Shown here: positions 55,107 through 64,000 of the stretch, in pieces | How positions within the stretch are numbered: the first letter of the stretch is position 1 | Layout of the letters: each line of letters opens with the position of its first letter | NCBI GenBank assembly: GCA_013816585.1 | Contig: JACDEE010000013.1 | Coordinates: 1 to 64,000 of the forward strand | Reading direction: 5' to 3' | Length of the DNA: 64,000 nucleotides | From: Sphingosinicella sp. | GTDB taxonomy: Bacteria; Pseudomonadota; Alphaproteobacteria; Sphingomonadales; Sphingomonadaceae | Position numbers and translations under genes: made by a program | The notes under the pieces: model-generated | The model's input: the letters and a program-made list of their open reading frames with translations, nothing else | The model's database searches: none | What the model was told of the DNA's origin: nothing

Positions 55107-58100
55107 TCCGCAGGATGGGTCACGGCCTCAGGCCCATGGTCCTGCGGGCCCTTATAGGTGATGATCCGCCTGAATTTCGGCGCGAGCCACCTTTCGAAAC
55201 TGTCGGCCAGGCTGAACGTCGCGGGCACCAGGACCAGGGTAAGCACGGTCGAAAGCAGCAGGCCGCCAATCACCACCACCGCCATCGGTGCCCGCCAGCT
55301 GGCGTCGCCTTCCAGCGACAAGGCGGTCGGGACCATGCCGGCCACCATGGCCATGGTTGTCATGACGATCGGCTGGGCGCGCTTGTGGCCGGCATCGATG
55401 ATGGCTTCTTCCTTGGGCACGCCCTTGGCCATTTCCTCAATCGTGAAATCGAGCAACAGGATCGAGTTTTTCGCGACGATGCCGAACAGCATCAGGATCC
55501 CGATCATGACCGGCATCGACACCGCATGACCTGCAATGTGCAGGGCGATCGCTCCGCCAAGCGGCGCCAGCAGCAGCGAACCCATGTTCACGAACGGCGC
55601 CATCAGCCTCTTGTAGAGCAGCACCAGCACCGCGAAGACCAGGAAGGTGCCCGAGATGAGAGCGGTGAGGAATTCGGAAACCAGCATCGCTTCCTCGCGT
55701 TGCTGTCCAGACCTGGCACGCTCCACGCCCTCAGGCAGATTTTGCATGAGCGGCAGCTGATCAATGATCGTTTCGCCGTCGACGACGCCCGGGGCGAGAT
55801 CGGCGCCGACCATGACCCGCCGCTGCTGGTCGATGCGCTGGATTACGGACGGGCCCGCGCCGAATGTTATGTCGGCGACAACCTTGAGCGGGACCGAACC
55901 GCCGCTGGTGGTCGGGACCGGCATATTTTCGATCGTCGACAGGTTTCGACGCGAACCCTCGCTCAGCGCGACGCGGATCGGAATCTGCCGGTCGGAGAGT
56001 GAGAAGCGGGCGCTGGCCTGGTCGATCTCGCCCTGCGTGGCGACACGGATCGCCTGGCTCATGGCGGCAGTCGTGATGCCCATGTCCGCCATCAGGTCGC
56101 GCCGCGGCTTGATCGTGATCTCCGGGCGTCGAAGGTCGCCGGCGATCCGCGGTGCGACGAGTTCGCGACGCTGCCGCATCTGTTCGACCAGCTTCAGAGC
56201 CGCGGCTTGCAGTTTGGCGGGATCGGAACCGGCGAGCAGGACGGATACGTCGCGGCCGCCGACCCGCTGGGAATTACGGAAGCCGACGCGCGCATCGGGG
56301 ATGGATTGAAGGAGGGGACCGACTTCGCGCTGGAAGTCGGTGCTGGTGCGCTCACGGCCATCTTTCCGGTCCTTGAGAGAGATGAAGATAGTGGCGTTGC
56401 CGGCCCGCACCGACTCGAAGGCGGACGCAACATCCGGTTGCTTGAGGACAAGAGCCGCCGCGGCGTCGGCCACTTCCCGGGTCTGCTCCAGCGTCGACCC
56501 TGGCGGCAATTCCGCAGAGACCTGGACAGTATCGTCGTCGGTGTTCGGCTGGAAGGTGAAGGGCAGGGTCGCAAAGGCGCCGATCGTGGCGATGAAGGCG
56601 AGGATGCCGACCGCCGCGGTTTTCCAGCGATGGACCAGGGTCCATTTCAGGAGGCCGATATAACGGTCCATCAGCCAGCCTTCGCCATGCTTGGCTTCGC
56701 CATGCGATTTCATGAAATAGGCCGCGATCATGGGCGTGATCATTCGCGCCACGGCAAGACTGATCAAGACGGCGATCACGATCGTCAGTCCGAAACTGAT
56801 GAAAAACTGGCCGATAAGGCCGCTCATCATGGCCACGGGCAGGAATACCGCCACGATCGAGAAGGTGGTCGCGACCACCGGCAGGCCGATCTCGTCCGCG
56901 GCGTCGATCGATGCCTGATAGGCCGATTTACCCATGCGCATGTGCCGAACGATATTTTCGATCTCGACGATCGCATCGTCGACCAGAACGCCCGCGACCA
57001 GGCTCAACGACAGCAGGGTTACCATGTTGAGCGTGAAGTCGAGCATGCCCATGAACCAGAAAGCGGGTATGGCCGAAAGCGGGATGGCGATGGCCGAAAT
57101 GAGCGTGGCGCGCCAGTCGCGAAGGAACAGGAAAACCACGGCGACCGCCAGCAGCGCGCCCTCGACCAGGGCGCGCATCGACGATTCATATTGCATTTCG
57201 ATATATTTGACCGGCGTGAACAGCAAAGTGTAGCGGACCCGCGGATCCTCGCGCTGCAGTTCGTCCAGCGCCTTGCGGACCTCGTGGTAAATGGTCACGT
57301 CCGAATGGCCCTTGGCCTTCTGGATCATGAAGCTGACCACCTGGCGGCCGTTCTGAATGCCGTAAGAAGTCTGTTCGGCCCACTGATCGCGGACCCTTGC
57401 GATCGAATTAAGCCGCACCGTTCGGCCGCCGCCGACCGAAATCTGGGCCTCGCCAAGGGCGTGAGCGGTAAGCGCGCTGCCCAGTACGCGGACGGATTGT
57501 TCAGAGCCCGCAATCTCCGCGCGCCCGCCGGCGGCGTTGAGATTTACCTGCCGGAGCTGCTGGTTGATCTGCGAAGCGCTGACGCCCTGCGCCTGCATCC
57601 GCACCGGATCCAGTTCGACCCGGATTTCGCGGCTGACGCCACCGGTGCGGCTTACGACCGCAACGCCTTCGATGCCCATCAGCCTGCGATTGAGCGTGTC
57701 GTCGATGAACCAGCTCAGCTGCTCGACGGTCATGGCGGTGCTTTCCGCCGAAAAATAGCCGATCGGTTCATCGGTGAAGTCAACGCGTTCTACCTGCGGT
57801 TCAAGGATGCCATCGGGCAGGTCGCCGCGAATTCGGGCAACGGCGTCGCGGACGTCGGATACCGCGCGATCGACGGGAGTCCCGATCTCGAAGCTCACGA
57901 AAGTATTGCTGTTTCCCTCACGGATGGTCGAGTTGATCTCGTTGACGCCGCTGATCCCGCGCACCGCGGCTTCGACCCGCCGGGTGATCTGGACCTCCAA
58001 TTCGGGGGGAGCCGCGCCAGGCTGGCTGATCGACACGTTCGCCGCCGGCGAGGTGATATCGGGGTTCAGGTTGATATCCATGCGGCTGAACGCCACCAGG

Positions 58101-58177
58101 CCCATGGCGAGCAGGAAGACGAACAGGACGATCGGGATTACCGGATTGCGGATGGCCCATGCCGAGATATTACGCAT
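55103..58177 (-). CDS. RND efflux pump inner membrane subunit (AcrB/MexB-like)
   Basis: A 1024-residue HAE1-type pump of the AcrB superfamily with 12 helices. Its proton relay [11 protein letters not shown] (about residue 405) in helix 4 has the two conserved Asp; the porter domain regions and the duplicate half (from about 520) are clear. It exports hydrophobic compounds with the adaptor encoded 30 bases upstream; the outer membrane channel is not in the window. Translational coupling to DUF445 follows. Confidence 0.93.
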   Translation of the reverse strand: MRNISAWAIRNPVIPIVLFVFLLAMGLVAFSRMDINLNPDITSPAANVSISQPGAAPPELEVQITRRVEAAVRGISGVNEINSTIREGNSNTFVSFEIGTPVDRAVSDVRDAVARIRGDLPDGILEPQVERVDFTDEPIGYFSAESTAMTVEQLSWFIDDTLNRRLMGIEGVAVVSRTGGVSREIRVELDPVRMQAQGVSASQINQQLRQVNLNAAGGRAEIAGSEQSVRVLGSALTAHALGEAQISVGGGRTVRLNSIARVRDQWAEQTSYGIQNGRQVVSFMIQKAKGHSDVTIYHEVRKALDELQREDPRVRYTLLFTPVKYIEMQYESSMRALVEGALLAVAVVFLFLRDWRATLISAIAIPLSAIPAFWFMGMLDFTLNMVTLLSLSLVAGVLVDDAIVEIENIVRHMRMGKSAYQASIDAADEIGLPVVATTFSIVAVFLPVAMMSGLIGQFFISFGLTIVIAVLISLAVARMITPMIAAYFMKSHGEAKHGEGWLMDRYIGLLKWTLVHRWKTAAVGILAFIATIGAFATLPFTFQPNTDDDTVQVSAELPPGSTLEQTREVADAAAALVLKQPDVASAFESVRAGNATIFISLKDRKDGRERTSTDFQREVGPLLQSIPDARVGFRNSQRVGGRDVSVLLAGSDPAKLQAAALKLVEQMRQRRELVAPRIAGDLRRPEITIKPRRDLMADMGITTAAMSQAIRVATQGEIDQASARFSLSDRQIPIRVALSEGSRRNLSTIENMPVPTTSGGSVPLKVVADITFGAGPSVIQRIDQQRRVMVGADLAPGVVDGETIIDQLPLMQNLPEGVERARSGQQREEAMLVSEFLTALISGTFLVFAVLVLLYKRLMAPFVNMGSLLLAPLGGAIALHIAGHAVSMPVMIGILMLFGIVAKNSILLLDFTIEEMAKGVPKEEAIIDAGHKRAQPIVMTTMAMVAGMVPTALSLEGDASWRAPMAVVVIGGLLLSTVLTLVLVPATFSLADSFERWLAPKFRRIITYKGPQDHGPEAVTHPAE

Positions 58178-58207
58178 TTTTCATCGACTCCAATTCGGGC
58201 CCGCAGC

Positions 58208-59407
58208 TTAGCGGCTCGCCGCTCGCTTCGGACGAACACGCTCTCCGGGATTAAGGAAGGCACCGGCGGATTCGACAACCCGTTCAGAGCCATTCAGCCC
58301 CTCGGCAACGACGACACCCTTGTCGGTGACCGTTCCGATACGGATTGCCCGACGCTGGACCGTGTCTTTTGCGGTCACGATCAGGACGTAAGTGCCGGTA
58401 TCGTCGGTCAACACCGCGGATTCCGGCAGCAAAGGAGCCACGGTGGCACCGGCCCGGATCTCGGCGGCGGCGAAACCGCCTGGCCTCAATTCCTTATTAT
58501 AGGGGATGGCGACACGGGCCTCGCCCTGGCGGGTCTGCGGATCGATGATCGGAGAGATCTGCCAGATCGATCCGGCATAGCTTTGCTGCGATCCGACCGG
58601 AGTGACGGTGACCGGCACTCCGACGGACAAAGTCGCAAGATCTGTTTGCGGCAGCCGTGCGAGCAATTCCATCTGCCCGCCTTGGGCGATGCGGAAAAGC
58701 GCGCCCGATCCGCCGCTAACGACCTGGCCAGGCTCGACATTGCGGTCGAGAACCAGACCGGCCGCCGGGGCGCGAATATCCAGGCGCCCGATGCGGGCGC
58801 GTGATGCGCCGAGCTGCGCCTGGGCCACGCGGACACGGGCGTTGGCGGCATCCCGCGTAGCGACACGCCGCTCAACGTCCGCCTTGGAAACGAAGCCCCG
58901 GGAAACCAGCGCCTGGGCGCGCTCAAGCTCCTGCTGCGCGAGCCGGGCGTCGGCGCGGGCGACATCGACGCTGGCCGCGAGCTGCTGCGCCTCCTGCGAC
59001 TGAACCGAACGCTCGATCACCGCGAGCGTCTGCCCGGCGCCAACCCATTGGCCCGGCTCCACCAGTACACGGGCGACCATTCCACCTTCGCCGGCAACGC
59101 CTACAGGCATGTCGCGGCGGGCGGCGATCGTCCCGGTCGCCGTCATGGTGCGGGCAACCTGCTGGCGACCCGGCACGACCACCGTCACACTCGGCGCTGC
59201 GGCCGCTCCCTTGGCGGGAGCCTCAGCCTTCTCGTCGGATCCGCCGGAAAAAAAGAAGAAGGCGGCGATCGCGATGACCAGGCCGACAAGGGCGGCGATG
59301 ATGATCAGCCGGCGCTTGCGGCGGCGTTCCAGGGTCAGCTCATCGAGCACCTCGCCCTCAAGGGACGGGCGACGCCATTTGGCCGATTCGAAGTTCATCG
59401 CTTTCAT
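58208..59407 (-). CDS. RND efflux periplasmic adaptor subunit (AcrA/MexA-like)
   Basis: A 399-residue membrane fusion protein. An N-terminal anchor (RLIIIAALVGLVIAIAAFFFF, about 29-49) holds it in the inner membrane; the lipoyl/barrel-sandwich domain has MVARVLVEPGQWVGAGQTLAVIE, the coiled-coil hairpin (about 135-200, LAASVDVARADARLAQQELERAQAL) and a beta-barrel follow. The chosen ATG is MKAMNF-; one 11 residues earlier lacks a ribosome site. It is the first gene of the operon. Confidence 0.9.
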   Translation of the reverse strand: MKAMNFESAKWRRPSLEGEVLDELTLERRRKRRLIIIAALVGLVIAIAAFFFFSGGSDEKAEAPAKGAAAAPSVTVVVPGRQQVARTMTATGTIAARRDMPVGVAGEGGMVARVLVEPGQWVGAGQTLAVIERSVQSQEAQQLAASVDVARADARLAQQELERAQALVSRGFVSKADVERRVATRDAANARVRVAQAQLGASRARIGRLDIRAPAAGLVLDRNVEPGQVVSGGSGALFRIAQGGQMELLARLPQTDLATLSVGVPVTVTPVGSQQSYAGSIWQISPIIDPQTRQGEARVAIPYNKELRPGGFAAAEIRAGATVAPLLPESAVLTDDTGTYVLIVTAKDTVQRRAIRIGTVTDKGVVVAEGLNGSERVVESAGAFLNPGERVRPKRAASR

Positions 59408-59717
59408 CTTTCCCACACCGCTAGGCGGCACCGGCGCCGCTACTGAATAACTGTATTATCTGAATAAGTCACCCGCCTCAAGCCCAAATTCGAGATGCCG
59501 CGGCGCCGCCGCGGCCTTTACGGTAAAAGCCTGCCCAAGACTATCCTTAGTAAGCGGATGTGAACGGTGGATAAACAAGAACCAAGGATGCCTGCCACGG
59601 TTTCTTGGACAATCGATGACGAGAAGTATGATGTAACGGTTCAGCAACGATGCAGCCGTGGAAGCGTTATTCAGGTGCGACGGCCCGCGTCTGTGGCCCG
59701 ACCAATGGAGTGAATAG

Positions 59718-60440
59718 ATGATACGAACAATGACGATGGCCTCGCTGATCGCGCTCGCCGCGCTTCCATCCACGGTCGCCGCACAGCCCATCGCCGTCCA
59801 GGCGATTTCCGGAACTCGATTGGATGTCGTCGCGACCGGCGAGACGAACCGCGTTCCCGACCTTGCTTTGATCTCTGCCGGCGTGATCACCCGCGCCGTT
59901 ACCGCAAGCCAAGCCATTTCGCAGAACGCACAGCAAATGAACCGCGTCGTCGCCGCTCTTCGCCGAGCTGGCGTTGCCGAGCGCGATATCCAGACGAGTT
60001 CGATCAGCCTCAATCCCGAATATCGCTATGTCGAGAACCAGACCCCGGTGCTGACCGGCTATCAGGCGAGCAACCAGGTGACGATCCGGTTCCGCGATAT
60101 CAAGGAAAGCGGAAGCATATTGGACGCGCTGGTGGCCCAGGGGGCCAATCAGATTAACGGGCCGAGCCTGACGATCGACAAGCCCGAAGCGGCGCTGGAC
60201 GAAGCCCGCCGCGACGCCATCGCCAAGGCGCGCGCCCGCGCGCAGCTTTATGCGGATGCGATCGGTAAAAGGGTCGGCAGGATTTTGTCGATCAGCGAAG
60301 GAAGCTACAATGGCCCGCGCCCTTATGAAAGCATGATGGTGGGAAGGGCTGCCTCGATGGATGCGGCCGCGCAGACCAAGATCGTACCGGGCGAACAGAC
60401 GCTCAGCGTCACCGTTTCGGTCAGTTTCGAACTGGAATGA
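59718..60440 (+). CDS. SIMPL domain-containing periplasmic protein (DUF541)
   Basis: A 240-residue protein with a signal peptide (1-22) and a SIMPL/DUF541 domain (RLDVVATGETNRVPDLALISAGVITRAVTA, then YRYVENQTPVLTGYQASNQVTIRFRD). Members are periplasmic or surface proteins; some protect against oxidative stress, others bind interleukin-1 receptor-associated kinases in eukaryotes. In this organism its function is unknown. The gene converges on the GlsB-like gene. Confidence 0.88.
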   Translation: MIRTMTMASLIALAALPSTVAAQPIAVQAISGTRLDVVATGETNRVPDLALISAGVITRAVTASQAISQNAQQMNRVVAALRRAGVAERDIQTSSISLNPEYRYVENQTPVLTGYQASNQVTIRFRDIKESGSILDALVAQGANQINGPSLTIDKPEAALDEARRDAIAKARARAQLYADAIGKRVGRILSISEGSYNGPRPYESMMVGRAASMDAAAQTKIVPGEQTLSVTVSVSFELE

Positions 60441-60455
60441 TCTGAACGGCCGATC

Positions 60456-60478
60456 GCCGGCCGCTTATTGCGGCCGGC
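60456..60478. terminator. Hairpin between convergent genes
   Basis: A perfect 9-bp stem (GCCGGCCGC / GCGGCCGGC) with a TTATT loop that contains the stop codon of the minus-strand GlsB-like gene. It may serve both convergent transcripts. No T-tract. Confidence 0.45.
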
Positions 60479-60734
60479 GGCGGCGCAGCAGGTGGACGAT
60501 CGCCAGAAGCACGACCGATCCGATCAGCGAAACGACCAGGGTCATCGGGTCGATCGCCGCATCGAGGAGGTTGCCGCCGCCCACTTGGGAGCCGAGCAGG
60601 AATGCACCCAGCAGCGAGCCGATGATGCCTATGATAACGTTGAGCAAAATGCCCTGATTGGCATCGGTCCGCATGATGAGGCTGGCGAGCCAACCGATAA
60701 TGCCGCCGACGACCAGTGCGATGATGAGGCCCAT
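60465..60734 (-). CDS. GlsB/YeaQ/YmgE family small membrane protein (copy 1)
   Basis: An 89-residue, three-helix membrane protein of the transglycosylase-associated family, starting MGLIIALVVGGIIGWLAS and containing the MRTDANQGILLNVIIG block, with a final Arg-rich tail (LRRRRPQ). Family members are often raised in stationary phase and stress. A further paralogue is encoded 83 bases upstream on the same strand; a strong terminator separates the two. Confidence 0.88.
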   Translation of the reverse strand: MGLIIALVVGGIIGWLASLIMRTDANQGILLNVIIGIIGSLLGAFLLGSQVGGGNLLDAAIDPMTLVVSLIGSVVLLAIVHLLRRRRPQ

Positions 60735-60756
60735 AAATCGTCCCTGCTTTCCGCCT

Positions 60757-60793
60757 AAAAAAAGGGCCGCCACGCTTAGCGAGGCGGCCCTTT
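60757..60793 (-). terminator. Intrinsic terminator after GlsB copy 2
   Basis: On the minus strand an 11-bp stem (AAAGGGCCGCC with GGCGGCCCTTT) closes an 11-base loop and is followed by a run of seven T. It ends the transcript of the upstream GlsB-like gene and separates it from copy 1. Confidence 0.85.
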
Positions 60794-60817
60794 CGTAGCT
60801 TGCTTCGCTTGGCGGGT

Positions 60818-61075
60818 TTAGCGCACCCGGCCGCGGCGGAACAGGTTGACGATTGCCAGCAACACGACCGCGCCGACCAAAGAGGCGATGATCGATGTCA
60901 GATTGATATCGCCATTGATTGAGCCGTTATTCAGCACGAGACCCGCCAGGAAGGCGCCCACGATGCCGACGATGATGTTGAGCAGGACGCCCTGTTGCGC
61001 GTCGGTGCGCATTATGATGCTCGCCAGCCAGCCGATAATGCCGCCGATGATGATCCAGATGATAATACCGATCAT
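60818..61075 (-). CDS. GlsB/YeaQ/YmgE family small membrane protein (copy 2)
   Basis: An 85-residue paralogue of copy 1: MIGIIIWIIIGGIIGWLAS, MRTDAQQGVLLNIIVG and an FRRGRVR tail. It has three hydrophobic segments. AGGAGGG precedes the start by nine bases. The two proteins share the same layout and about half their residues by eye, so they arose by duplication. Confidence 0.88.
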   Translation of the reverse strand: MIGIIIWIIIGGIIGWLASIIMRTDAQQGVLLNIIVGIVGAFLAGLVLNNGSINGDINLTSIIASLVGAVVLLAIVNLFRRGRVR

Positions 61076-61279
61076 ATATTCTTCCCTCCTGTATTCGACC
61101 CCGACGACCCGAGCGGTTTCGGCGACGGTCCGAACCTAAGACGCGCGAGTGTCGCGCTTGTTCCTGCGGCAGCCGTCACTCTGTCGAGACGGTCCGCAGC
61201 AAGAGGAAAGTCACTTACCTTGTTTCGGCCCAGTATCGAAGGAAAAACTGGGGCAGTATCCCGATCGCCCGGAAACGGC

Positions 61280-61579
61280 TTAAAACCGTTGCTGGCGCTC
61301 GTATAGCGACTTGTAATGCTGTATCCGGGTTACCCGAAGACCCGCCATGCCCGATCGGTCGACCGCGCGTTGCCAGGTCGCGAATTCCTCCAGCGTCAGG
61401 CCGTAGCGGTCGCAGGCTTCGTCCACGCTCAGCAGCCCGCCATTGACGGCCGCGACGACCTCCGCCTTGCGGCGCACGACCCATCGAGTGGTCGATCGGG
61501 CTGGCAGGCTGTCGATCGTCAGGAGCTCGCCGAGCGGGCCAATCACCTGTGCCGGTTTGATCTTCTGGTTCTCAATCAT
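61280..61579 (-). CDS. sciP: DUF1153 family DNA-binding protein (SciP-like)
   Basis: A 99-residue helix-turn-helix protein with the conserved DUF1153 core: VIGPLGELLTIDSLPAR, then WVVRRKAEVVAAVNGGLLSVDEACDRYGLTLEEF (the DNA-binding helices) and WQRAVDRSGMAGLRVTRIQHYK. In Caulobacter the homologue SciP represses CtrA-activated genes during the swarmer phase. A GANTC methylation site (61593) is 14 bases upstream of the start codon, which fits cell-cycle control through CcrM. Confidence 0.83.
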   Translation of the reverse strand: MIENQKIKPAQVIGPLGELLTIDSLPARSTTRWVVRRKAEVVAAVNGGLLSVDEACDRYGLTLEEFATWQRAVDRSGMAGLRVTRIQHYKSLYERQQRF

Positions 61580-61592
61580 GCTTGGCCTTTTC

Positions 61593-61597
61593 GAATC
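61593..61597. promoter_or_regulatory. GANTC (CcrM) site upstream of sciP
   Basis: GAATC immediately upstream of the sciP-like gene. GANTC sites are methylated by CcrM in this class and affect promoters of cell-cycle genes. A five-base site is expected by chance, so the evidence is only its position. Confidence 0.3.
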
Positions 61598-61691
61598 TGA
61601 TCAATTCGGCTTCCCCGTCGCCTCGGCCCGAATAGGCCCACGACGTTGAAAAAGTGCTAAAACGCCAAGGTAAATATATCGGTAACATCGA

Positions 61692-61970
61692 TTATCGGCC
61701 CTCTATGCCGCACGCGAAGGCGGGGTTGAACGAACCTCCCTGGGCGACCACTGCTTCCTGCCAATCGTCACTTCCGAGCAGGATTTCAGCCAGCGGTTCG
61801 CGGTGGGCAGGAGAGGCGTTGGCCTCGCCGCCGCAAAGGGATTCGGCGCGGGCGGTGGCGGTGGCTAGCTGAAGCGCCTGTAATGTCGCGACGAGCACGC
61901 AATAATCGAGCCGCGCCGGTTGGCGGCTGACCAGCGAAATATCCCCGCGGCTGAAGAGACTCATATCCAT
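61692..61970 (-). CDS. Small hypothetical protein (92 aa)
   Basis: A 92-residue protein starting MDMSLFSRGD, with an Ala/Leu-rich middle helix (ALQLATATARAES) and a Ser/Glu/Gly-rich C-terminus ending FNPAFACGIEGR. I do not recognise it. A longer reading to 62051 would run antisense through the mnmA start region and is unlikely. It lies between sciP and mnmA, on the sciP strand, and a CtrA-like site is upstream of it. Confidence 0.45.
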   Translation of the reverse strand: MDMSLFSRGDISLVSRQPARLDYCVLVATLQALQLATATARAESLCGGEANASPAHREPLAEILLGSDDWQEAVVAQGGSFNPAFACGIEGR

Positions 61971-61995
61971 CTTCCGAGTCGTTAGCCGAAGAAGG

Positions 61996-62010
61996 TTAAG
62001 GAGCCGGTAA
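61996..62010. promoter_or_regulatory. Imperfect CtrA-like site
   Basis: TTAA-GGAGCCG-GTAA matches the TTAA-N7-TTAA consensus at seven of eight positions. It lies 25 bases upstream of the minus-strand small gene and 40 bases upstream of mnmA. A weak match, noted because SciP antagonises CtrA. Confidence 0.35.
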
Positions 62011-62049
62011 ACAGGTGCTAAAGTGCGACGAAACCTGTAAGGGCGCGCC

Positions 62050-63210
62050 ATGCAAGCCGATTTTCAGCTGACCAAGCCCTTGCGGGAGGCGCGGATCGTC
62101 GTCGCCATGTCGGGCGGAGTCGATAGCTCGGTCGTGGCGGCGCTTGCCGCGCGCACCGGCGCGGAAGTCATCGGCGTGACGTTGCAGCTCTACGATTACG
62201 GAGCCGCCGTCCAGCGGACCGGAAGCTGTTGCGCCGGCCAGGACATTTACGATGCGCGGCAGGTCGCCGACCGCCTCGGCATCGCCCATTATGTGTTCGA
62301 TTATGAAAGCCGTTTCCGCGATTCGGTGATCGACCGGTTTGCCGACGAATATATGAAGGGGCGGACCCCCATACCCTGCATCAGCTGCAATCAGGGGGTG
62401 AAGTTCACCGATTTGCTGGCCGTTGCGCGAGACCTCGGCGCCGACTGCCTTGCCACCGGCCATTATGTGCGCCGCGTGGCGGGCCCGAACGGCGCGGAAC
62501 TGCACCGCCCCGCCGATCCCGCCCGCGACCAGAGCTATTTCCTGTTCGCAACCACTCGTGATCAGCTCGATTATCTGCGTTTCCCCCTGGGCGACCTTCC
62601 CAAACCCCAGGTGCGCGCGATTGCCCAGGATTTGAAGCTGGCCGTCGCGGACAAGCCCGACAGCCAGGATATCTGCTTCGTCCCCAATGGCGATTATGCG
62701 TCGATCGTGAAGAAGGTGCGGCCCGAGGCCGCGGCTGAAGGCGAAATCGTCGATGCAGAAGGCAATGTTCTTGGCCGTCACCTGGGCCTCATTCACTTCA
62801 CGGTCGGCCAGCGGCGCGGGCTGGAAATCGGCGGGCAGAAGGAACCGCTTTACGTCGTGCGGCTGGAGCCCGAGAGCCGCCGGGTCGTGGTCGGACCGAA
62901 GGCCGCGCTCGCGGTCCGTTCGGCCCATCTTTCGGGGATCAACTGGCTCGGCGAAAGACAAAGGGAAGGCCTTACCGCCAAGGTGCGATCACTCGCCAAA
63001 CCCTCACCGGTGCGTTTCGACGGGAACAGCATCCATTTCCTGTCGCCCGAATATGGCGTCGCTCCCGGGCAGGCCGCCGTGCTATACGAAGGCGACCGCG
63101 TGGTTGGCGGTGGCTGGATCGAGGAGACGGTGGCGGCGGAGCTTATCGCTGCCTCAGGGCGGCCAGGCGCGCGGCGGCATAAAGCAAGGTTCCGACCGAA
63201 ATTAGAATGA
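62050..63210 (+). CDS. mnmA: tRNA-specific 2-thiouridylase MnmA
   Basis: MnmA thiolates U34 in tRNA-Lys, -Gln and -Glu (the last tRNA is encoded elsewhere in this window). The PP-loop motif SGGVDSS is near residue 20; catalytic Cys are in [11 protein letters not shown] (about 113) and DICFV (about 211). At 386 residues it is about 20 longer than most, because of a C-terminal extension after the GGWI segment that is rich in Ala/Arg. That tail overlaps a possible antisense small frame (63143-63289). Confidence 0.95.
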   Translation: MQADFQLTKPLREARIVVAMSGGVDSSVVAALAARTGAEVIGVTLQLYDYGAAVQRTGSCCAGQDIYDARQVADRLGIAHYVFDYESRFRDSVIDRFADEYMKGRTPIPCISCNQGVKFTDLLAVARDLGADCLATGHYVRRVAGPNGAELHRPADPARDQSYFLFATTRDQLDYLRFPLGDLPKPQVRAIAQDLKLAVADKPDSQDICFVPNGDYASIVKKVRPEAAAEGEIVDAEGNVLGRHLGLIHFTVGQRRGLEIGGQKEPLYVVRLEPESRRVVVGPKAALAVRSAHLSGINWLGERQREGLTAKVRSLAKPSPVRFDGNSIHFLSPEYGVAPGQAAVLYEGDRVVGGGWIEETVAAELIAASGRPGARRHKARFRPKLE

Positions 63211-63289
63211 GCAGCAATCGCCAGGCGGGCCAGGCCGACTGAAAGGCCGCCCAGGTGCAAACGGCCACGGCGGCGGCCATCGAAATCAT
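63143..63289 (-). CDS. Possible small single-span membrane protein (48 aa)
   Basis: A 48-residue frame with a Trp- and Ala-rich start, a strong hydrophobic segment ([23 protein letters not shown]) and a short basic tail. It overlaps the mnmA end antisense by 68 bases, which is the region where mnmA is not conserved. It could be a real short gene that forced the mnmA extension, or chance. No ribosome site is clear. Confidence 0.35.
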   Translation of the reverse strand: MISMAAAVAVCTWAAFQSAWPAWRLLLILISVGTLLYAAARLAALRQR

Positions 63290-63373
63290 CGTCCAAAAAG
63301 TGATAATTTTTCGTCCGACGGCTGAGGTTCAGGGGATCTTGCCTCCTAAGAATATCTGCAGCCACCGACGCTG

Positions 63374-64000
63374 TCAGATTATCAGGAAGTCCGACGCGGT
63401 CAGAGCGAGGCCCGTGCCCAGTGACGCGAACTGCACCGCCGCGACTCCGCCGAGGCCGTCCGCATCGAATAGCAGCGCCCCTGTGGCGCTATTGTATATG
63501 ATCCGGTCGTCAGCCTCAGTTGCGGTGGATCCGATCGCGAATGCGCCGGCCGGCAGGTCACCCAGAGCAAGCCCGGTAAACACGGCATCGTCCAACAAGA
63601 TCGTGTCGTCGGCAAAAACGAAATCCGTGATCGTGTCGATATTGCCGACACCAAACGCCGTGTTGAAGGCGAACCTGTCGACGCCGGTTCCGCCGGTCAG
63701 CGTATCGTTGCCAAGCCCACCGAACAGGGTATCTCCGCCCTCTCCGCCGAGAATTGAGTCGTTGCCGCCAAGGCCGACGAGCGTATCGTCTCCGGCACCA
63801 CCAATTAGAACGTTACTCCCTTCGTTGCCGCCGGTGAAGTTGTGAAACTCGTTCCCGGTCAGGTCGATGGATTCGGTTCCCGCCGCGTTGGCGATCGTCA
63901 GGGCCTCGACGTAGACGTCGCTCGCGAGTGCATAGCTTGCGCTTGCAAAGACCCGGTCGAAGGCACCTTCGACCGAACCAAAGGCCTCGACCACAATGTC
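63374..64000 (-). CDS. RTX/hemolysin-type calcium-binding protein, C-terminal part (continues past the window)
   Basis: The visible 208 residues form the C-terminus of a large secreted protein. Two to three GGxGxDxLx nonapeptide repeats (GGAGDDTLVGLGGNDSILGGEGGDTLFGGLGNDTLTGGTG) fold into a Ca2+-binding beta-roll, followed by a type I secretion C-terminal signal-like end (FASLGTGLALTASDFLII). The 'FASASYALASDVYVEALT' segment before it is a repeat unit often found in such proteins in sphingomonads. The N-terminus, which would reveal the activity, is beyond the edge. Confidence 0.87.
   Translation of the reverse strand, partial: DIVVEAFGSVEGAFDRVFASASYALASDVYVEALTIANAAGTESIDLTGNEFHNFTGGNEGSNVLIGGAGDDTLVGLGGNDSILGGEGGDTLFGGLGNDTLTGGTGVDRFAFNTAFGVGNIDTITDFVFADDTILLDDAVFTGLALGDLPAGAFAIGSTATEADDRIIYNSATGALLFDADGLGGVAAVQFASLGTGLALTASDFLII

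Noticed and set aside
56207-58804. An 865-codon plus-strand frame opposite the RND pump genes
   Set aside because: It spans the junction of two genes on the other strand and has a composition that only reflects their codon bias.

Overview
The window is a high-GC chromosomal segment of an alphaproteobacterium, most likely a member of the Sphingomonadales. The evidence is the gene content (MucR/Ros regulator, DUF1153/SciP regulator, class I PhaC with phasin, EcfG-type stress promoters, Dudd-type start overlaps throughout) and the gene order miaB-phoH-ybeY-corC. The species cannot be fixed from the sequence alone.

Layout. 1-2.1 kb is accessory and decayed: the edge of an IS30-like element, a small hypothetical gene, a secreted hypothetical protein and the C-terminal stump of a TPR-like protein. 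2.2-14.5 kb is housekeeping: hslVU, an App1-type phosphatase, an M20 peptidase, an Nfu Fe-S carrier, tsaB, rimI, a MucR regulator, fur, an acyltransferase, miaB, phoH, ybeY, a CorC-like protein, an enoyl-CoA hydratase and a LysE exporter. 15.2-22.5 kb is a propionyl-CoA to succinyl-CoA module (pccB, mce, mutase, pccA) with bioB inside it, so the biotin supply sits beside the biotin-carrying carboxylase. 22.6-28.1 kb is envelope and stress related: an MFS exporter, a MipA/OmpV protein, an L,D-transpeptidase and three small membrane or secreted proteins. 28.4-31.8 kb has a DEAD-box helicase and a TonB-dependent receptor.

31.8-40.1 kb encodes oxidative (De Ley-Doudoroff) D-galactose catabolism: galactose dehydrogenase, lactonase, galactonate dehydratase, KDGal kinase, KDPGal aldolase, mutarotase, a GH1-type glycosidase and a LysR regulator. 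The dehydratase gene has a one-base deletion. Next come a PLP decarboxylase gene with an in-frame stop, a TetR/MFS divergent pair with two palindromic operators, a DNA glycosylase, tRNA-Glu, recJ and glpX. 47.2-51.5 kb has a DUF1206 protein, phaC and phasin with two copies of a PhaR-like palindrome, and clpS. 51.5-64 kb has a Crp/Fnr regulator divergent from murA, an RND efflux operon (adaptor, pump, DUF445), a SIMPL protein, two GlsB-like proteins, a SciP-like regulator, mnmA and the end of an RTX protein running off the edge.

The most interesting cross-cutting signal is regulatory. Four exact matches to the alphaproteobacterial general stress (EcfG) promoter, GGAAC-N16-CGTT, lie 10-34 bases upstream of four start codons: the App1 phosphatase, a Lys-rich membrane protein, a small secreted protein and the DUF1206 protein. 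They define a candidate local stress regulon made mostly of proteins of unknown function.
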